From Euglena gracilis (lineage: Eukaryota; Euglenida; Euglenophyceae; Euglenales): 64,000 bases of DNA. This document shows, piece after piece, positions 1-10,884 of this stretch (position 1 is the first letter of the stretch; each line of letters starts with the position of its first letter). A program made the position numbers and the translations under genes. The notes under the pieces were generated by a model. It saw only the letters and a program-made list of their open reading frames with translations, ran no database searches and was not told where the DNA came from. The stretch spans positions 40,928,426-40,992,425 of the forward strand of contig CP154955.1 in the NCBI GenBank assembly GCA_039621445.1. Direction: 5' to 3'.

Positions 1-3000
1 TTTTGAGTTGCTAGCCAAATTTCCTTCCAAGTGGGGCATTCGGTATACGCAACTACCCAATCTCTCTCCCAAACTGATTTTGTTAGCTTGGGGGTTGCAC
101 TTGGAGAAGGTGAGGCCTCACCTTCTCCCGTCCCCCCCCTCGGTAACTCATTAGTTGGAAGTTTTGGGCTAGTCACCAAATTTCCCGCAGGGTCCACTCC
201 ATCCCAAAAGGTAACTCTCCTCTTACCCTTTTTCGAACCAAAATTCCTAGGCCCTTGTGAGTGAGCGTCTTCGGTGGTGTTTGTTCCTCCCGGACTTTCT
301 ACACTCTCGGTACCCCTCCCTGATGCATCATCCATAAAATCGGGTGCCACCTCTTTTCCACTGCGGGTTACCACCCCCCTTATCCACAAGTTACGAGCGT
401 TGGGCTGATTTTTGATTTTGACCAACAAGCAATTTTTCTCATCTTCCCTCTCCTCTCTTATGAGCTCCTCCATTTCCCTCTTATCTTCGGCCGAACCATG
501 TTTACTAATGTCCCTTAGAGCTTGCGAAGCGGGGTACGCCCACCGACTTAAAATGTCGGCAATGGTGTTTTCCTTCCCCGGAATATACCCCACTGTCAAA
601 TCGTATTTTGAGAAAATTTGGTGCCATCGTGCCCTCCTCCCCACCGGTCCACTTGGGGTGTCGAGCACTTCTTTTGCCCATGCCTCCAAACTTTGGTGAT
701 CGGTCAACACCAAAATGGGTTGGAGACCAATCCAACTTTCCCATTTTTGGAGTGCCAAAATTATGGCATATGTCTCCAATTCCCGGGGGGTCCATTTTCT
801 TTGCCCCTCGGTGAGTTTTCGGGACATAAAAGCAACAGGCACCGTTTTTTTGTCCAAAATATCTTGGGGTGTGGGCGTACCGTTTCCTTCTTTGAGTTGT
901 TCTAAAGTTGCTCCTACGGCATACCCACTCGCATCAACTCTCAAAGCAAAGGGTTTATCGGGGTCTACCCTCTGAAGAATTAATCCGGAACACAAGCGTT
1001 TCTTTAACTCCTCAAATGCTTTGTGTTCAACCTCCCCGAATTCAACCCATTTTTTGCTGCCTTTCTTGCCTTCCTCCCGAGACACCTTCAACTTATCTTG
1101 CAAAGGTGCCGCAACTTGGGCATACATGTGTATGTAGGTGTTGTAATAATTTGTGAACCCGAGGAAAGCCCTTAAGGCCGTTATGGTTGTAGGAACCTCC
1201 CATTTCTCAATGGCGCGTAATTTGCAGGGGGCCGGCCGACGCGTGCCATGCCCCAAAATCTGGCCACAAAATTCCACTTCCTTGATGAATAATTCCGCTT
1301 TTTTGGGGTCCACTACAAAAATTTCCTCGGCGAGTAAATCCAACACCCTACACAAATCCCTTTTGTGTGCCTCGAGGAGATCCTCCCCCTCCCCAACGGT
1401 AGTCCCTACCAAAATGTCATCAATGTATGGGGTAGCAATATCCCTTACGGGTGCTAAACGGTCATCCATCATTTGTTGGAATTGTTGTGAGGCGTTAGTT
1501 AACCCCATTACATTCACCCTCCATTGGTAAAGACCCTTTGGTGTGAAGGAGCAAGTTATAGGCCTACTATCCGGGTGAAGCGGCTGTTGGTGAAAGGCTT
1601 GTTTTAAGTCCAAAATAGAGAACATTTGGTTTGTGCCATGCTTCACCAGGATGTCTTCGATTTTCGGAAGAGGGTAGTTGCACCTACGGGATTGGCTGTT
1701 GGGTCCCCTCATGTCAACAACCCCCCTCCAAGGAAAATCGGCTGACTTTTTGGGCACGGGGAATGTTTGTGAGAGCCATTCTGAATTTTTTGTTGTGGCT
1801 GGCTCGATGAATTTCATATCAATCCAATCTTGAGTGATTTTTTCCAAAGCTTCTTTTCGTTCCCCGTGCATGAAGAATGGTTTTTGTCGGGTAGGCCGCG
1901 CTCCTTCTTGCAAAGGTATGAATGCATAACCATATGGTCCTCTTACGGGTGGGTCGGGTTGTACCTTAGACCGAAATACGGTTCCATCATACCTTCCAAA
2001 AATTTCCTCTCTTAGCTTCCTTATTCTCTCTTCCTCTTCGGATTCCGTTTCATTATTCCCCTCCCCCTCCCTTGCAATGATCATTTTGCGAATAGGTAGG
2101 GGGTTTTCATTTGCCATTTCCAAATTCTTGCCCAAAATTTTGAGTGAGTGCTCGTCCAAGGTTTGTCCCCTTTGATCAAAACCCTCCATCGGAAGGTGAA
2201 AACCAAACTTTTCCAAATTCGTCACACCCCCCCCTTGGGGTAGGGTGCAAGGGACTTTTCCTTGCCGTTTTCTCCTATGATCTCTCACACCGAACAAAAA
2301 TGTCAATTCGGGTTCTTCCACTACCAAAGCACGGTGATGTGGAAAAATTCCGATTTTTGTGCGTACAAGCCATGGGTATGATAAAATTGCGTCCACTTTG
2401 ATATTGGCTTCATAAAATTCCACATCGTACTCAAAATCTGTGGGTGGGGTGTTATCGTTCACCTCCCCTTGCAACTTCATCACCACCTTAGTGCACCTCC
2501 CCCCACCACTCAAGGCTTGACCGTTAGCGGTTTCAAACCTCAAGGGGTGTTCGGCCGAATACATTAGGTGCTCACTCACTAACCCTTGCCTTATGAGGTT
2601 AGCCTCGGCACCGGTGTCTACCAAAATGTCCATATTTTGTTCCTCCCCGTTCCCTAAAACAACCCTTGTCCGAATCAAAAGTTGTCGGTCCTTCGAAAAT
2701 TTCTCAATCCCTGCGGGTGGGTATCTCTTTTTAACCATCCGCGATTTCAAATGTACCACCTTTGGTTTCTTGAGGTTGCAAGTGTTGGCGGGGGGTTTTT
2801 TACCCTCTATCAACAAGGCCCAAACTCCCCACCTCACACCCCCCATTGGTTTCCCATCCACCTCAAAAAGCTTGGTTCCGGGTGGAAAATACAACTTTTT
2901 GGTTGCCTTCCGAACAAGTTCCCTTACCCAACCTTTGCTCCAATCAGGTAAGATGCAAATGGCATCACAAGGGTCCTTTTGCAATTTCATTGCCACCTTT

Positions 3001-3003
3001 GGC
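1..3003 (-). CDS. pol: Gypsy Pol: protease, reverse transcriptase, RNase H (partial)
   Basis: This is one open minus-strand frame running off the left edge. In order: the C-terminal part of a Dam-like domain (about 2,965-2,780, including ILPDWSKGW); an aspartic protease with MDILVDTGAEANL at about 2,633-2,595; RT with FSILDLKQAFHQQPLHP near 1,625-1,575 and the catalytic YIDDILVG at about 1,430-1,406; and RNase H with VDASGYAVGA near 935 and LTDHQSL near 705. No stop is seen across PR-RT-RH, unlike the flanking parts. These enzymes process the polyprotein and copy element RNA into DNA. Integrase should follow left of position 1. The frame continues from the methyltransferase N-terminal piece (same frame at 4,193-3,582) through two single-base frame changes. 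Confidence 0.9.
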
Positions 3004-3621
3004 CACAACGTCCAGGGGGGGTTCAACCAAACCGTGCCCCCCCCCTCCCCATGGTACCGCCAAAGCATTTTCCTTCTCGGTCAAATATGATGTGCACTGA
3101 GAATTTTGGGTAGAAGCAAAACAATCCACCTCGGCCCTCCTTTGAAAATTCTCCTCAATCATCTGTACAAATGAATTCCGAACGGCATAATCTTCACGCT
3201 TAAAGGAAAATCTTTCCTCCTTAAAATCAAAGGCCGAAAGAAGGTACTCGACCAATTTTTCAGGTACCCTCCATTTTTGTTGAGTGCTCACCCTCATTCC
3301 GTTTCCTCCCAATTGTTCTTTATGAACCAAACCACCCCCCTCACCCTCAATCAAATGGGGGCAGGTTTTCCCATCACAAGGTTTGTCCTTCAAACTCAAC
3401 AGATTTTCATTCCCCCAAATCCGAGTGGGTTTTTGGTATCCCCAGTCTGAAAATTGACAATAATCCACATCGATAAAATTCAAGTTTTGCACACAAAGCC
3501 TTTTTGGCAAAAGTCCCGTTCGGGGATTTTCAATCCACCATAATTTGGGCTGAAAATATTCCACAATTTCCGAAGCTTTTGTCACAAGTTGGTCTGCCCA
3601 CTCCAAATTACTTTCTCCCAC
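2965..3621 (-). pseudogene. C-terminal half of C5-methyltransferase-like domain plus Dam-like domain (frame-shifted Pol segment)
   Basis: The first 80 codons carry C5-methyltransferase motifs after the catalytic loop: EYFQPKLWWIENP (motif VI; ENP in place of ENV) and DVDYCQFSDWGYQKPTRIW (motif VIII-like). The last 65 codons, AEVDCFASTQNSQCTSYLT then EPPLDVV, look like the start of the phage-type Dam (N6-adenine methyltransferase) fold, whose second half continues in another frame below 3,003. The usual NPPY/DPPY is EPPL here, so adenine methylation activity is doubtful. Entry and exit each need a one-base shift, near 3,610 (one base missing) and near 3,000 (one extra A in GCCAAAGG). The assignment is by motif only. 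Confidence 0.72.
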
Positions 3622-4193
3622 CGTCTTAGCCGACTATACTCCGTGCAAGGCACACTAGCCGTTACGACTTGGAAATATCCAGGGGGGTATACTCGATACT
3701 CCCACTCTAGGATGTCCACGGAATGGGTTGGGTGAAAACCTGGGTTGATGTCCACCGAAATTACCTCATAACCCTTTTCTCGCAAATAATTTCCCACTGA
3801 ATTTTTCCCAGAAAAGAGGTCCAATGCCCTGGGAAATTTTCTGGCCCACTTTTTGTTTGAGGCCAGCCTATTCCCACTCAAACAATCATAATAGTTTTGG
3901 CTTGGAATGTGGAATGGGGAGGGATGTGCACGCGAAAGGAATGGGAGGGGATTCACTCCCCCCTCATACCTCCTTCGCCCGCCTCCGGGCCGTGCCTGCT
4001 CTCCTTGGCTCCGGAGGGTCTTGGCTTCTCGCTCCCTCACTCCATCACGCTGGGCTCGGCCAGCCCATTTGACTTCACTCCAAGCTCCGCTCCCGATCAT
4101 TTCGTTTGTGGTAAGATGGTTGGTGGATTGGAGGTTACGGGTGGAAGGGTCGGGTTTAGAAGCTGGGTTGGGGTTTTCACTGCCCGGGGTCAT
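3582..4193 (-). pseudogene. N-terminal half of DNA cytosine-5 methyltransferase-like domain in gypsy Pol
   Basis: After about 110 low-complexity residues the protein shows RALDLFSGKNSVGNYL (AdoMet-binding motif I, DLFSG), EVISVDINPGF (motif II region) and ASVPCTEYSRLR (motif IV, with the catalytic Pro-Cys). The spacing matches the compact C5 methyltransferases of phages and large algal viruses (established family knowledge; no search was run). The ATG at 4,193 lies 17 bases after the Gag stop at 4,210 and is in the same frame as the downstream protease-RT. The domain therefore belongs to the element's Pol, not to a host gene. The frame ends at 3,582 because one base is missing near 3,610. A remnant of the same domain is present in family B (14,218-14,862). 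Confidence 0.75.
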
Positions 4194-4208
4194 AAACCCC
4201 TGAAATTT

Positions 4209-4225
4209 TTTACCCCGGCATCCCT
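4209..4225 (-). promoter_or_regulatory. Gag/Pol junction, possible +1 frameshift or reinitiation site
   Basis: The Gag frame ends CCG GGG TAA; the Pol frame opens after a TAG only about 12 bases earlier and reads CGG GGT AAA AAA. A +1 slip of the GGG codon at the slow stop would join the frames. Alternatively, Pol starts at the ATG at 4,193. Both are inferences. Confidence 0.3.
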
Positions 4226-5796
4226 AAAGGCGAACAGGGGGGGGCAACTGTTGGTGTAGGGTTATTGTTGTTGCCCTTCCCCCCTTTGGCACTGAAATTC
4301 TTGTTATAACCTTTGCCTCTCCCCCTTCCCTTACCACCCTTCCCCTTGTACCCCTGTTGGTTACCCCCATACCATTGGGAGTTATTTGCCCCATATCCCT
4401 GGGAATCGTTCCCCCCTTTCCATTGGCTGCCCTTGTCATACGGCTGAAAATTGTTTCGGTTCCACGGGGCTTGTCTAGCAACATACGGCATTGTTGGTTG
4501 TGAGGGGGGTGGGATCCATTGTGCCCCCCCCACCACCGGTCTTTGCACATTGGGTGGGTTCTCCACCGTTGAAAGCCTTGAAAAATTGCTTGATGGCTGC
4601 ACATTTGAAGATGAAACCGCAACAGATTGATCCGGTTTTGCTGTTTCGCTGACTTGTGATTTGCTTCTGGCTGGGGGAGGTGTCGTTACCCTACCCGGGG
4701 TTGACCCAGGTGAACTCTTCCGACTCCCCGATTGCCTCCCCCCTCGATTTTCAGCACCCACCGACCTTGAACGCCTGAACCCTTGATAGCCCGGGGATGA
4801 AACAGAACTTTGTAAGGCGTCATGCTTGTTTCTGAGTGTCAACTTTGTTTTCACGAGGTTGAAAATATCCTCGGTGGTCAAAGTTGGTTCAATTTCCTGA
4901 ACCTGAAACAAAACGTTTGAATCGTCAAACTCTTTGCCATGAAAACTCTTGACTTTTTCATAGGCAGAAATGTCAGGGAAAATGATTTCAAATTCCCCCT
5001 CGTGAATTTCCGACACTTTTGTGGGTTTTTTCCCAAGTATTCTCCCCAAGCTTTCCGAAACCATTTCTGAATTCCTATTCCCTGGCACTTTCAGGCGTAA
5101 AGTTGGCTGATTATTCAGCCTCCTTTCCTCCTCATCTGAAACCCATTTCAGGATGAATGAGGGAAGTTTCTGCAACAAAAGTCGTTTTGCTTCCCCCTCC
5201 CCGGCATCCTTGACCTTGCACTTGGCCATCTTGAAATTTGCCTGAAATTCAAGCCAGTGCTCAAGGGATACTTTGCCCATATTAAAAAGGCTCACCTGCT
5301 GCCAATTTTGCCTTGCCCCAGATTCCTGATTCCGCGAAAATGTCATTTCCAGGTGACCCCACCCGGCATTAAAATTGATCCCCCATTCCTTGAGATGGAG
5401 CTTCAGAATTTTTTTGCTCGTTTCGTCAAGGGAATCCTCCAACAGAGCAACTTTCAAATCTTCACTCACTTCCCCCCCTGCAGAATTCAGTTTCCGTGAA
5501 AATGCTTGCCAATCCTCAGAAAATTGCTGCCAATCTTGAGATTTCCCTGAAAATTTTGGTGCAGTCAAATTTCTCAACACATGCTGCACCGCTGGGTTAC
5601 CAACACTTATGACTGGGGGTCGCTGGGGTGCCCCCCCAATGGCACAAATGCCACTGACCTGATTTATTGCAAACGCACCTCCCTGTGAACTACTTGGTGG
5701 TCTGCACCCGCCCAGGTCTACATCCCAGATTTCACATGGCATCATTGGGGTCACCCCCTTAATCCCAAAAATCCCAGATGATTGAGCCGGTGACAC
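4210..5796 (-). pseudogene. gag: Gag domain of family A
   Basis: This stretch is 528 codons. Around residues 90-230 it reads as a retrotransposon Gag capsid-like region (APKFSGKSQDWQQFSEDWQAF, then WVSDEEERR). The C-terminal third is rich in Ser/Pro and then Gly/Lys/Arg/Asn (KGGKGRGRGKG), a basic tail that may replace the CCHC knuckle, of which none is seen. The same capsid-like segment occurs in family B at 15,754-16,194. It is in frame with the coiled-coil segment upstream, separated only by TAA at 5,829-5,827, so the two were probably one protein. A short duplication (SGIFGIKGV twice) sits just after that stop. Confidence 0.72.
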
Positions 5797-5826
5797 CCCC
5801 TTAATGCCAAAAATCCCAGAATTCGG

Positions 5827-7275
5827 TTAATTTATTGTCTTGGGCTGGGCCACTTCAGGTGCCTTGGGGTCAATTTGCTGTGTTTTTTCGGCTGAAATTT
5901 CCTGAACCTTCCCCTCCATGAAATCCAACCGAGTCTGCAAAGTTTGACACAGTTTTTGCAAACCCTCCCGTTGACTCTTTTCATGCTGAAAATCTGTCTG
6001 CATGTTCATCAACACTGTGAAAAATTGCTGTTTCACTCTATTTTCAACATCAGTTCGCATTTTTTCAAAATGTTCTTCCTTTTGGGTTTGCCTTAACTTT
6101 TCATCCATCATCTGCACCATCATAATTTCCATCATTTTTCTGACTTGGGCTGCCATTTCTCTCCGAACCTCCAGTTGAATTGTTGCTTCTGATTTTCCCA
6201 GCATTTCAACTACCTTATCCCAAGGCACCTCCTGGCTTCCCAGAAATTTCTCAACTGCTGCGACCCTGCCCCCCAGAGCTTTGCTCTCTTTTCCAGTTGC
6301 TTCAAATCGCTGCTGAATTTCCTGGGCCAATGTCCCAAAACTTGATTTTGATTCCTCCCCCACCATTTTCAGCCCAGCAGCGATTTCAGCAATTTTTTTG
6401 TCAACCCCAGAGCATAGCTCACGATTTGCTTGGCGAATTACCAAAATTTCCTTCTGAAAATCTGACTTAATTTGCTCAACAGAATGCAAACAAATTCCAA
6501 CCTGCTCGACCAACCCACCTGGTGCAAACAATTTGTTTTGGACATCATTTCCACGGCTCTCAAGTTGTGCCAGTTCACTGCCCAGAAAATCTCGTAACTT
6601 TTTCTCAAAATCATGAAATTTTCCTTCGATCTGCCTTTGAACTTCGATCCCCAAAAGTTGCTTGTGGCAGTTTGCAATGCTTTCAACTGCACTCCCCCCC
6701 TCTTGGCACCGTAAAATAAATTGGCTGACTGATTGCTGAATTTGCTCCTGACTTTTTTGCCTTTCTTGCTCAAACTGGCTGCACATTTCAGCCGTTCGTT
6801 TCTCCAAATTTACATGGATGAATTGCAAAAGTTCTGCCTGTGCTCTGGCATTTTTTTCAGCCAAATTCTTCTCAAAAGTTTCCAGCCGATTCTCAATTAC
6901 GACCTGGGGGGGAATTATGCTCTCCCAGTTAGTTATGCTTCGGCTCAATTCCTGTAAATAACAATCCACCCCATATGCCCATTGGTCCCATGAGTCAAAA
7001 TCATCACCCCCCATCATCTGACAATTTGATTCAGGGGGCTGTGGTTCAAAAACAGGGGGCTGAAAAACAGGTAATTCTGGTTCCATTTCCTCATCCCCCC
7101 TCATTTCCATGTTAGACCCTACTTGATTTAACAGCCCGGCTGGCCCCCCTATGGCCAGATTGCCGGATTCAGCTGTTAAAGCTGCTGATGTTAAATTTTC
7201 AGGGGCTGGCTGTGTCGAAATTAACTTCCCCTCGCTGGCTGTTAATCTATGGTTACCTGGAAATTTGTCCTCCAA
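5827..7275 (-). pseudogene. gag: Coiled-coil segment of family A Gag
   Basis: The 482 codons are dominated by Gln, Glu, Lys and Leu with heptad-like spacing (for example QVRKMMEIMMVQMMDEKLRQ), preceded by an acidic, Pro-rich region. No enzyme motif is seen. It shares its frame with the pieces on both sides: TAG at 7,335-7,333 upstream and TAA at 5,829-5,827 downstream are single in-frame stops. A long N-terminal coiled coil in front of the capsid domain is also present in family C (27,210 onward), so this seems to be a shared feature of the local gypsy elements. Confidence 0.65.
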
Positions 7276-7332
7276 TAAAAGTACAGGTTCACCCCCCTCG
7301 ATCTGTGGAATTTGTGTCCCAAAATCTGGACA

Positions 7333-9514
7333 CTAATTTCCAAATTGGCTGTGCAGCTGGGGGGTTTGCATCAGAAACCCGAAGTTCGCAGAAAATTCTG
7401 GCAAATTTTGTTCAAGATTTTGATTTCTGGGTGGTACCCAGCCTGCTGCAATCAAAAAATCTTCCATTTCTCTCAACCGGTCTGGGTTTTGTACACCCTC
7501 CCCCTCCGTTTCACAGTCACTTTGATACGACGGGGGGGATTCTGCCCACTGAACCAGCTGATTTTCCCCTTCTGGCTGTGAATTTTCCCCCTGTGCAGTT
7601 ATCATCCTTACGGGGACTGAGTTTTCAGGGCTAACCCCTGATTTTTCAGACGAGAAATCTGAATTATCATCTGAGGCAACCTGTGATTGTGTGTTAAATG
7701 ACTGGGAGCTGGGAATTGAATTGAATTGAGATTGCTTTGAGATTGAAGATTGGCTGAGAGAAACTGCAGAAAAGCCTGAATGATTCCAACCACTCAACCG
7801 ATCAGTTGATTGAACAACCCCTCAGATTCCACAGATTCTGCAGGTCTGACACCCTGACTGCGGGGGCTGGTTTCTGAAAAATCTGCTGGCTGACCTGAAA
7901 AAGGCTGTGATTCCACATTCACAGATTCAGCGACATTCGTGTTTGATTCTGAAAAATCTGTGACCATGCCAAAACTTGCAGTAAGTTTCCTGCTGGCTGT
8001 GCCATCAAAACTTTCCGTGTTTTCTGGGCTGAAAACGTTTTTGCCGACAGGGCTGGCAAAAACTTCTGTGATTGTCGTGTTCAGGGATTCCGAAAAGTCT
8101 TCGTTGGCATTTTCCAAAGCCAAAACCCGAAAAGTCAGGTGCTGCACTGTCCACTGGAGGTCTCTGTTGCTTTGTAAAAATGGCCCCCAGGGGTCTTCAA
8201 ATCCCTGATTTTGTGAATCCCCCCTGGGGGTGGCTTCAGAACTTTCATATGCTTGGGGTTGGACCTCCTCCTCACCCCCCTCGATGAAAATATGAGGAGG
8301 CTGGGGGGCTGCAGCAGCTGACTGACCGTGATCAACCTCCCGGTGCAGCCGTTTTTGCTGAACTTCATCACTACCTGGTGATGAAGCTGGTGTTCGGTGT
8401 CGCCGAGTAGAAGTGGAACTGGGCTGGTCCTTCGGGTTTTCCTCTGCCCCCTCCACTTCTGCTCTGACCCGTTCGCTGCTGTCCCAGTTATTATTATTGT
8501 TTAAGCCCAGCACATGGCCCTGTGCTTGCTTTTCAAAGAAAACTGGGCTTATCACCCCCCTGCCCTGCCGAGGCACCTGCCGTTTCCTTCGCCAGCCCAT
8601 CTACGTGGGATGGTTGGGAAAACTGCAAAAGTGCCACCGGCTCTTCGGCTGGTGTTGAAAAAACTGGTTGAGCTGGAGGCAAAGGCAATTCAAAAGCGGG
8701 TAATGATGGCAGATTCCCTAAATTGTGCACCCATGAAAAGTCTGGGAGAGGTTGCAACTCAGGCAGCACAAAACCGTACCCCATATTTTGCAAAGGCAAA
8801 ACCCCTGAAAAAGGCTCAGGAAAACACGGTTGGCTGGAAATGACAACCTGGCCATCCCCACCCTTAAAATCCAACATCTGCCCCATATTTGTGGGGGTTC
8901 TGAGTTCAGCCAAACTGGTTTCGGGTCTCAATTCCCTGTGCCCCGAAACTCCAATCGTCAGATTTGCCATCTGAGATTGGGCCATTGGCTGATCATCAAA
9001 GAAAACATTCTGAGCAGGGATTTCCAACCCAAAACTTCCGACTGAAGGCTGAATGAAAAACTTCTGCTGACCATGTTTCACACCCGTGCTGCCATGTCCC
9101 CCGGCAGCACTGGGGTGAAGCGGAAACCCCCGCCCCGGGCCAGTTTTCCGGCGTAGGATCGTTTTTTTTCTCCTCGAACCGACTTGTGTCGGAGATTTTT
9201 TCCCGTTCTGGCCCCCCCTGTGGCCCAAACTGGGCCATCATTTCCAAGGAGGAACTTCCCAGTGGACCCTCCCCGACCCCTGAGGGGGGTGTCACTGGGA
9301 TCTCCAAGGGGGGTGCCTTTGGGGTTTCAACACCTCCCTGCTCAGCTGAACCAGTGAGAGCCAACACCCCCCCCTGGGTGTCATTTCTCACAGTTTCTGG
9401 GCCAAAAGGGGGGTTTTGGGGTGAAATTTGGCCAGTGGTTGCCTGAGTTGAACAGTCCCACCCCCCTGCCCCCTTTCCCACAGATGGATCCATTTGCAAA
9501 AGTAATTCCAACAC
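7333..9514 (-). pseudogene. gag: N-terminal region of family A Gag, broken into frame-shifted pieces
   Basis: Four overlapping pieces (9,514-8,996, 9,228-8,533, 8,600-7,794 and 7,797-7,333) lie end to end in different frames, each covering the next part of one Ser/Pro/Gln/Glu-rich sequence with no recognisable domain. The likely start is an ATG at 9,514 or 9,493 (MDPSVGKGAGG). The beginning is repeated at 10,885-11,350 (VRNDTQGGVLALTGSAEQ in both), which supports real coding ancestry. Frame changes coincide with poly-C/poly-G tracts. Confidence 0.5.
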
Positions 9515-10099
9515 TTGAATTCACAATGATAATTGTTTGTAATTGCAACAACTGACAATGGACAAAGGAAAATAGAGGAAAACCTTGTGAGAGAAAATAT
9601 GATTTTCATGACTTGATGGGCAGTTTAAATTTAGGATTGAGTGCGCTGATTCCTAAGCGCTCTCAAATCCCAAATTCTTGCCCATTGCATCAAAATCAAC
9701 CAACCCAAGTCAAAATCAAGGTTTCCCTCCTTGATTTTGATAAATTATGTTGAATTCCATCACTATTGAGCTTTGCAAACCCCTGCAAAAACTCCAGGAA
9801 CTCAGGCGCCAATCTCTTAAACTTCTGTTCCAAGCGCTTGCAAGCGCTCTCACCAAATCCAACATTTTCCCTTAAAACCAAAGGAAAAATGCAAAAACTT
9901 AAAATGTGCTAAATAAACCAAAATCACCATTTGGGAATACCTAGCATCACTCAATCTCTCTCCTTGCACAACCAAACCATGGGCGCCCTAGGAGAGGGAA
10001 TTTTAATGGAAATCTTTAGAAAGCCTAAAAATTAGAGCTAAACCGCCCTTAAAAGGCCTTCTAAAAGGGAAAACCTTCGCCGCCCGGCGGTCGACCTCG
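9515..10099 (-). promoter_or_regulatory. Leader / 5' LTR-like region of family A
   Basis: This non-coding stretch upstream of the Gag start is conserved with 11,385-11,967. Both copies keep a perfect 16-bp palindrome AGCGCTTGCAAGCGCT (9,833-9,848) and a second AGCGCT block near 9,655, and both end at the same point (GTCGACCTC/GTTGACCTC). It is probably the promoter-bearing LTR or leader, but no second LTR of this copy is in the window, so the type is not proven. Confidence 0.5.
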
Positions 10100-10103
10100 T
10101 CAT

Positions 10104-10884
10104 TGTTGGCATGGAATGGCTACAATGGAGCCACTCAGCCTGCAGACGACAACGAAAACATAATCGTAAATTTTGCCGTCTGAGCCTTTGCAAGGTTTTA
10201 ATGCAGAAAATATATGCAGAGGGACGTAAAAATGTCACGGGGTACGGGGGAAAAGTCAACCGTACTAGGGGGTGGTACCTCTGCGCGGTTTCACCGCTTG
10301 ACAAATTTAGCACCCTTGCGACATCTGCAAGCAGCGAACCCAATTCTTTCTCTTTCAGGGTTGTACAGTATCTGCGACCCACCAAAAAAAGAAGTTCGGG
10401 GGCCCCAGGGTGACCTCGGTTGTGACAAAACAAAAGTACCTGATCAACCAAGTCACGGTAAATACAATATTTTTATCCTGCGTCATCGCGGTAACCCAAC
10501 CGTGAAGGGGAGAGCGAATAACCAGGTACAACTTCGCCATTGCACAGTCTATGCACTATCGTGCTATATACAGGGTCATGGGACTAATCCCATTAGCGGG
10601 AGAGGACGAGGGAAGGAGATTTCGATCGCGTGATGCGACGGGCACCAGGTGAGCGGCCTCGTCGCTTTCTCCCCCGTACAGGAGAAATGGGAAATGAACG
10701 AAAAATTGATGAAACGGGAAAGAAATCCAACATATCGTCGGCTGCGTCATATGGAGGTGAACATTCATCAGCCTCTTGGCTGCATTGAACGGTGGCCTCA
10801 CCCTCATCCGGCTTACCGGAGTAATGCCGGGGTGCTCAACCCAGCGGTTCTTCTACTTTTGCGTATGACCGGGTGTATACACAA
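10104..10884 (-). pseudogene. Fragment of family C-type chromoviral Pol (end of RNase H, linker, integrase zinc finger, start of catalytic core)
   Basis: The reverse complement follows element C from about 34,570 to 35,345. It contains the ACCCGGTCATACGC end of RNase H, GGATGAGGGTG, the HRGHPGAPELLFLVGRRYC zinc-finger region and the conserved CCATTCCATGCC at its edge. Frames are broken throughout. Both edges abut family A leader sequence (10,100 and 10,885), so it is an inserted or rearranged scrap and not a working element. Confidence 0.8.

Larger units (their letters stand above)
1..10099 (-). mobile_element. Ty3/gypsy LTR retrotransposon, family A (3' part beyond the window)
   Basis: Reading the minus strand from 10,099 downward there is a leader/LTR-like stretch, a very long Gag region with a coiled coil, a cytosine-5 methyltransferase-like domain, a Dam-like domain, then protease, RT and RNase H up to position 1. 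The PR-RT-RH order is that of Ty3/gypsy Pol; integrase and the 3' LTR must lie left of the window. Family B at 13,236-19,705 is an older copy of the same architecture. The reading frame is broken at several places, but the protease-RT-RNase H block is open for about 3 kb. The exact 5' boundary is inferred from where similarity to the second leader copy (ending near 11,967) stops. Confidence 0.8.

Noticed and set aside
3582-4193. A phage or algal-virus methyltransferase gene, that is, an integrated virus
   Set aside because: The segment is in frame with gypsy protease-RT and bounded by gag, and family B shows the same order; no other viral gene is nearby.
9156-9168. GTAGGATC word as a trans-splicing leader junction (also near 10,973, 19,188, 22,430 and 60,949)
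   Set aside because: It recurs within related gag starts and in tRNA-derived PBS contexts; common ancestry explains it, and no leader exon is seen.
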